DNA of 55,326 bases, taken from an uncultured Chitinophagaceae bacterium. Its GTDB lineage: Bacteria; Bacteroidota; Bacteroidia; Chitinophagales; Chitinophagaceae. Location: contig CALJNC010000005.1 of the NCBI GenBank assembly GCA_937981995.1, forward strand, positions 1 through 55,326, given 5' to 3'. The notes beneath the pieces are model-generated. The model did no database searches and was not told where the DNA came from. It saw only the letters and a program-made list of their open reading frames with translations. Position 1 is the first letter of the stretch. Each line of letters opens with the position of its first letter. This document shows positions 51,211 to 55,326 of the stretch, piece by piece. Position numbers and translations under genes: made by a program.

Positions 51211-54201
51211 ATGTACCTTAATTGTCACTCATATTATAGCTTTCGCTATGGTACATGTTCTGAAGAAACACTTTTACAACTAGCAGAACAGCATGGCGTA
51301 AAAAAGATTGCACTCACAGATATTAATAATACATCGGCTTGCTTGAACTTTATACGTTTATCAGCTAAGTATAACGTAAAGCCTGTACTAGGTATTGATT
51401 TTAGAAACGAACAGCAACTTTATATAGGCTTAGCAAAAAATAATAAAGGCTTTGAGGAACTCAATAATTTTTTATCAAAGTATAGGCATCTACATACAAA
51501 TTTACCATCAATAGCAGAAGAATTTGAAAATGCTTTTACAGTTTATCCTTTTAAGCAATTAGAGTATTTAGTAAAAGAAAAATTATTACCTAATGAATAT
51601 ATAGGGATTGCACCAGAAGATATTAATCGGTTTCGATTTTCTAAGTGGAAGCGATTACTTGAAAAATGCGTCATATTACAATCTGTAACGTTTAGGAATA
51701 AAAGAGATTTTAATGTGCATCGTTTGTTACGTGCTGTAGATAAAAATATACTTCTTAGCATGTTGGGCAAAGAGTCGCAAGGTGCTTATGAGCATCAATT
51801 TGTAGCGCCTGATATACTTAAGGTACATTATAAATACTTGCCTGAAATAATAAAAAATACAGAACGTTTACTAGAACAATGTTCAATACACTTTGATTTT
51901 TCGGCAGATAAGCCTTCGCAAAATATTGCAACTTACACTGGTGATTTACACACAGATAAGGAACTAATGAATCGTCTTTGTAAAGAAGGTTTGCCCTATC
52001 GATATTCTAAAATTACACCGCAGATTAAAGCACGTGTACAAAAAGAAATTGACATGATAGCTAAAATGAATTATAATTCATTTTTCTTGACCAATTGGGA
52101 TATTATTCAATACGCAAAGCGCAAAGGATATTATCATGTAGGTCGGGGTAGTGGCGCCAATAGTATTGTAGCCTATTTACTAGGCATTACCGATGTGGAC
52201 CCTATTGAGTTAGATTTATACTTTGAGCGCTTTATGAATTTGTATCGCACGAGTCCGCCAGATTTTGACATAGATTTTTCTAGCAGAGATCGACCCGATA
52301 TGACACGTTATATTTTTGAACGTTTCAAAGGAAATAATCAGGTGGCTCTTTTAGGTGCGTATAGTACGTTTCAGCATAAAGCAGTTACGCGTGAGTTAGG
52401 AAAGGTATTTGGCCTGCCAGACCATGAAATTTCTGCGCTTAGCAAAACAGGCCGTGCGAATGATGAGATAGGCCAATTGGTCAATCGCTATGCAGGCTAT
52501 ATTCAAGATATGCCTAACCATATGACGGTGCACTCCGCAGGGGTATTAATTTCTGAGAAACCAATCCATCATTTCAGTGCTACGGATATGCCGCCTAAGG
52601 GTTTTCCTACCGTGCAGTTTGATATGCATGTAGCAGAAGATGTAGGCTTGTATAAGTATGATATACTAGGTCAGCGAGGATTAGGTAAGATTAAAGAAAC
52701 GCTTGAGATTATCAAATACAATCGCCCGGAAGAACCTGAAATAGATATTCATAATACTAAGCCATTTATGGAAGATCCTAAAGTGAATAGGCTAGTGAGT
52801 AGAGCGGAGTGTTTAGGGTGTTTTTATGTAGAATCTCCTGCTATGCGCATGTTGCTCAAAAAGCTTGAGGTGGATACTTACCTTGGATTAGTAGCCGCAA
52901 GCTCTATAATACGCCCTGGAGTGGCCAAGAGTGGTATGATGCGGGAGTATATCCTCCGTCATAAAAATCCTGAACGCCGAAAACAAGCGCACCCCGTACT
53001 TGCCAAAATTATGCCTGAGACCTACGGCATTATGGTATATCAAGAAGATGTAATTAAAGTAGCGCACCATTTTGCAGGATTAGATTTAGGCGAGGCCGAT
53101 GTACTTCGCCGAGGTATGAGTGGTAAGTATCGAAGTAGAGAAGAATTTCAAGCGGTGAAGCAAAAGTTTATTGATAACTGCCGTAGAAAAGGATACCCTG
53201 ATGAAGTAACTAATAAAGTGTGGCGTGAGGTAGAAAGTTTTGCGGGTTACGCATTTGCCAAAGGACACTCAGCCTCTTATGCCGTAGAAAGTTATCAGAG
53301 TTTATACCTTAAAACCTATTATCCCTTGGAGTATATGGTGGCGGTGCTAAATAATGGTGGCGGTTTTTATAGAAACGAATGTTATATACATGAAGCCAAA
53401 ATGCTGGGCGCCCAAATTGAATCACCTTGCATTAATCGAAGTGAATGGAAAACAATTATAGATGGTAAAAAAATCATTCTAGGTTTTCAGCATATTAGTA
53501 ATCTGGAAAAACAAACGGTCGTGCATATTTTAGAAGCACGTGCTATGGGTGGTATTTTTGATTCCTTACATGATTTTTTACAACGGGTATTCATATCGCA
53601 GGAGCAATTAGATTTATTAGTTCGGGTAGGTGCTTTTTCTTTTACGGGGCAAAGCAAACGGGAGTTGCTTTGGTATTCTATTTTTCAGCAAAAGAAAAGT
53701 GCCAACAAAGTAAAACAGCGTAGAATGTTTAAGCCCGTAGAGCGAAAATTTGATATGCCTGCTTTAAACATATCTGTTTATGAACATGCGTTTGATCAAA
53801 TGGAGATACTTGGATTTGCTTTAGTTAATCCATTTGATTTAGTGCTTAAAGCGGATATTAAAAGCACAATCTATGCGAAGCATTTTAAGCAGTTTATCAA
53901 TGAAACAATCATGGTATATGGCTATATGATTACCGTAAAAAGAACAAGCACATCAGGTGGCCTGCGTATGAATTTTGGCACTTTTATAGATGCAGAAGGT
54001 TATTGGATAGATACGGTGCATTTCCCTGAAGTAGCAAAACGCTATCCATTTAGAGGTAAAGGCATTTATAAAATAATAGGCAAGGTTGTAGAGGAGTTTG
54101 GTTTCTTAAGTATTGAAGTAAGTGAGTTAGAAAAAATACCGTTTATGGAGGATCCAAGGTATGTAGAAGATAGTGGTAAGCATTTAGTGGCAATTAGGTA
54201 G
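51211..54201 (+). CDS. DnaE-type DNA polymerase III alpha subunit (error-prone DnaE2/ImuC-like)
   Basis: This 996-aa C-family polymerase is shorter than the usual replicative DnaE (about 1150 aa) and close to ImuC/DnaE2. It has the active-site PPDFDIDFSSRDR, GRGSGANSIVAYLLGITDVDP, and FAGYAFAKGHSASYA (finger region). The PHP domain at the N-terminus is altered: the HxHxxYS start reads NCHSYYS and ALTDH reads ALTDI, so its metal site is probably inactive. The C-terminal part has an OB-fold-like region but no long tau-binding tail. Coupled to dinB, it would carry out damage-tolerant synthesis. The pairing is known from mutagenic cassettes; no imuA or lexA is nearby. Confidence 0.93.
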   Translation: MYLNCHSYYSFRYGTCSEETLLQLAEQHGVKKIALTDINNTSACLNFIRLSAKYNVKPVLGIDFRNEQQLYIGLAKNNKGFEELNNFLSKYRHLHTNLPSIAEEFENAFTVYPFKQLEYLVKEKLLPNEYIGIAPEDINRFRFSKWKRLLEKCVILQSVTFRNKRDFNVHRLLRAVDKNILLSMLGKESQGAYEHQFVAPDILKVHYKYLPEIIKNTERLLEQCSIHFDFSADKPSQNIATYTGDLHTDKELMNRLCKEGLPYRYSKITPQIKARVQKEIDMIAKMNYNSFFLTNWDIIQYAKRKGYYHVGRGSGANSIVAYLLGITDVDPIELDLYFERFMNLYRTSPPDFDIDFSSRDRPDMTRYIFERFKGNNQVALLGAYSTFQHKAVTRELGKVFGLPDHEISALSKTGRANDEIGQLVNRYAGYIQDMPNHMTVHSAGVLISEKPIHHFSATDMPPKGFPTVQFDMHVAEDVGLYKYDILGQRGLGKIKETLEIIKYNRPEEPEIDIHNTKPFMEDPKVNRLVSRAECLGCFYVESPAMRMLLKKLEVDTYLGLVAASSIIRPGVAKSGMMREYILRHKNPERRKQAHPVLAKIMPETYGIMVYQEDVIKVAHHFAGLDLGEADVLRRGMSGKYRSREEFQAVKQKFIDNCRRKGYPDEVTNKVWREVESFAGYAFAKGHSASYAVESYQSLYLKTYYPLEYMVAVLNNGGGFYRNECYIHEAKMLGAQIESPCINRSEWKTIIDGKKIILGFQHISNLEKQTVVHILEARAMGGIFDSLHDFLQRVFISQEQLDLLVRVGAFSFTGQSKRELLWYSIFQQKKSANKVKQRRMFKPVERKFDMPALNISVYEHAFDQMEILGFALVNPFDLVLKADIKSTIYAKHFKQFINETIMVYGYMITVKRTSTSGGLRMNFGTFIDAEGYWIDTVHFPEVAKRYPFRGKGIYKIIGKVVEEFGFLSIEVSELEKIPFMEDPRYVEDSGKHLVAIR

Positions 54202-54820
54202 CCTGTTCCGCAGGCTCAAAGCCATAAAGTTTTAATAAACCTACAAACTCATGTAGTTGTTGGTTTAAATCTGATATAGATAAATTGGCTAACTCTAACT
54301 CTGAAAATTTTAAATAGAAACTTTTTCTAAATCGTGTAATGTTTCTTGGACTTAATTCTTCATCTAAAATACTATTTTTTATAAGGCCAAGTTTTTTTTT
54401 CTTACAATCAATAATAAATGAGGTCTCAGTAATGCCATCTTCTTTAGAGATATCTAAATATATAGTGTACCCAGAAATGAGCTTCGTTAGATGAGGGGGC
54501 AAATATAATAATTTTGATTTAAGTACATTTTCTACTTTCACGAATCCTATTTTCTCTAAAGAACTAAGAGGTGATTTGCTTAAATGAGTATGGTATAGTT
54601 TTCTAGTTGCTTTGTTTGTAAATGGCAAAGAGATTAAGAAGATTGTGAAAAGGACAGTTCCAACTAACAAAACTTCAAAAATGAAATCTTCAAATACGAA
54701 GAGGGTATTATTAAAGAATATACTAATGGCAACAAAAAAAGCAATTAAGCAATAGAGCGAAACTAAAGTTATTAATAAGGAAGTAAATAGTTTTTTATTT
54801 AATAGTCTTCTAAAATACAT
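54194..54820 (-). CDS. Hypothetical membrane protein (208 aa)
   Basis: The 208-aa protein has two predicted membrane helices (about 13-35 and 46-66) and a cytoplasmic C-terminal domain of mixed alpha/beta type with many lysines. The domain is not recognised. It overlaps the DUF445 gene by 11 bp, which suggests translational coupling, and its 3' end overlaps the end of dnaE on the other strand by 8 bp. Confidence 0.75.
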   Translation of the reverse strand: MYFRRLLNKKLFTSLLITLVSLYCLIAFFVAISIFFNNTLFVFEDFIFEVLLVGTVLFTIFLISLPFTNKATRKLYHTHLSKSPLSSLEKIGFVKVENVLKSKLLYLPPHLTKLISGYTIYLDISKEDGITETSFIIDCKKKKLGLIKNSILDEELSPRNITRFRKSFYLKFSELELANLSISDLNQQLHEFVGLLKLYGFEPAEQAT

Positions 54821-55326
54821 CCAACTTAATTAATCCAACTTGCACCAAACCAATTATAAAACCAAGAACAGCTCCCAGTACTTCTATAAAGCGGAATTCT
54901 TTTTTCATGATATCGTACAAGATACTTTCTAGTTTATCACTACTAAAGTTTGAAACTTTTTCTACAACTAATTGCTCTACGTCCAAGTCTTTTTGAATAT
55001 TGTCATTTACCTTCTGTAATATCTCGGGTAGACTTTCTTCAAACTCTAGCATGAGGGTTGCTTTTATTTTAGCTTTGGTATCCTTGCCTAGCATCATAGC
55101 TATCATGGGCATAGCTTCTTTTAGTTTGTTATCAAGAAAGTTATCCATTTTTAAACCAACCGTATCAAGCATTAAAGCTTGGTTGCTTTCTGAACCTATT
55201 TTCTGTTGAATATCATCCAATGAAAGCAATTCGTTAGCAACCAATGCGCCTAGTTTTTCAGCAAATTGTTTTTGTCGTTTTGGAAAAATGCCTTGAATCT
55301 TTATTCCAAGAATGTTCTTTTCCTCT
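54810..55326 (-). CDS. DUF445-family membrane protein, C-terminal part (runs off right edge)
   Basis: The reading frame is open to the window edge, so the start is outside. Visible near the edge is LGIKIQGIFPKRQKQFAEK followed by LGALVANELL, the signature segment of DUF445 proteins. The protein then has helical, acidic stretches (about 100 residues) and a C-terminal membrane helix (FIEVLGAVLGFIIGLVQVGL) that ends the chain. DUF445 proteins are envelope proteins of unclear function. A TTG at 55244 could be misread as a start but is internal. Confidence 0.85.
   Translation of the reverse strand, partial: EEKNILGIKIQGIFPKRQKQFAEKLGALVANELLSLDDIQQKIGSESNQALMLDTVGLKMDNFLDNKLKEAMPMIAMMLGKDTKAKIKATLMLEFEESLPEILQKVNDNIQKDLDVEQLVVEKVSNFSSDKLESILYDIMKKEFRFIEVLGAVLGFIIGLVQVGLIKLDVF

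Overview
The window is low-GC, densely packed DNA from a member of the Bacteroidota, probably the Chitinophagia/Sphingobacteriia side of the phylum. Four things point there. Promoters have the TAnnTTTG -7 element typical of the phylum. The primary sigma factor is short (285 aa). Several exported proteins end in type IX secretion (T9SS) sorting domains. Many gene families are typical of the phylum (BatA-like protein, DUF4199, AcpH, DNRLRE protein, TPR/PD40 lipoprotein-like protein). Most of the window is ordinary chromosomal core.

Layout. 1-7075: start of pth (partial), exported hypotheticals, and two T9SS metalloproteases (M1 and M12B-like). 7181-8699: rpoD with promoter and terminator, then a HEAT-like protein. 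8700-12100: an accessory island between rpoD and eno. It holds a PD-(D/E)XK/DUF5655 protein with a coupled 45-aa basic protein, two ~117-bp direct repeats, a REP-like hairpin pair cutting off a broken secreted-protein gene, a class II Fic protein with a repeated operator, and an orphan 138-aa gene bounded by inverted cassette-like ends. 12170-15067: eno-divIC facing folA-methyltransferase. 15141-17588: TonB-dependent receptor. 17650-22242: a minus-strand operon (BatA-like, dihydroorotase-like pseudoenzyme, DUF4199, GT2). 22312-25017: Ni-superoxide dismutase with a Sec signal, secreted esterase, isoaspartyl peptidase. 25135-29132: ABC exporter, LolA-like protein, secreted nuclease-like protein. 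29129-37161: MacB-type permease, fusA, DUF6567 lipoprotein, DNRLRE protein, FKBP, acpH, and a KE-rich cupin protein.

37278-37925 is a Thr-Tyr-Gly-Thr tRNA cluster in the same order as the thrU-tyrU-glyT-thrT-tufB operon of E. coli, but without tuf. An internal terminator and two structured 59-bp repeats lie before the last tRNA. 38286-49841: PorE-like envelope protein, flavin reductase, metallophosphoesterase, mnmA, lipoprotein, T9SS subtilase, kmo, polyprenyl synthase, and an OmpA-family porin. 49995-54201: DNA polymerase IV coupled to a DnaE-type polymerase, probably a mutagenic repair pair. 54194-55326: two membrane proteins, the second a DUF445 protein running off the edge.

The best candidates for something new are all small: the cassette-like repeats and the Fic operator in the 8.7-12.1 kb island, the covarying structured repeats in the tRNA spacer, the Ni-SOD whose signal peptidase site exposes the nickel-ligand histidine, and the dihydroorotase that has lost its metal site. 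No complete transposon, phage, CRISPR array or obvious multi-gene defence operon was seen.
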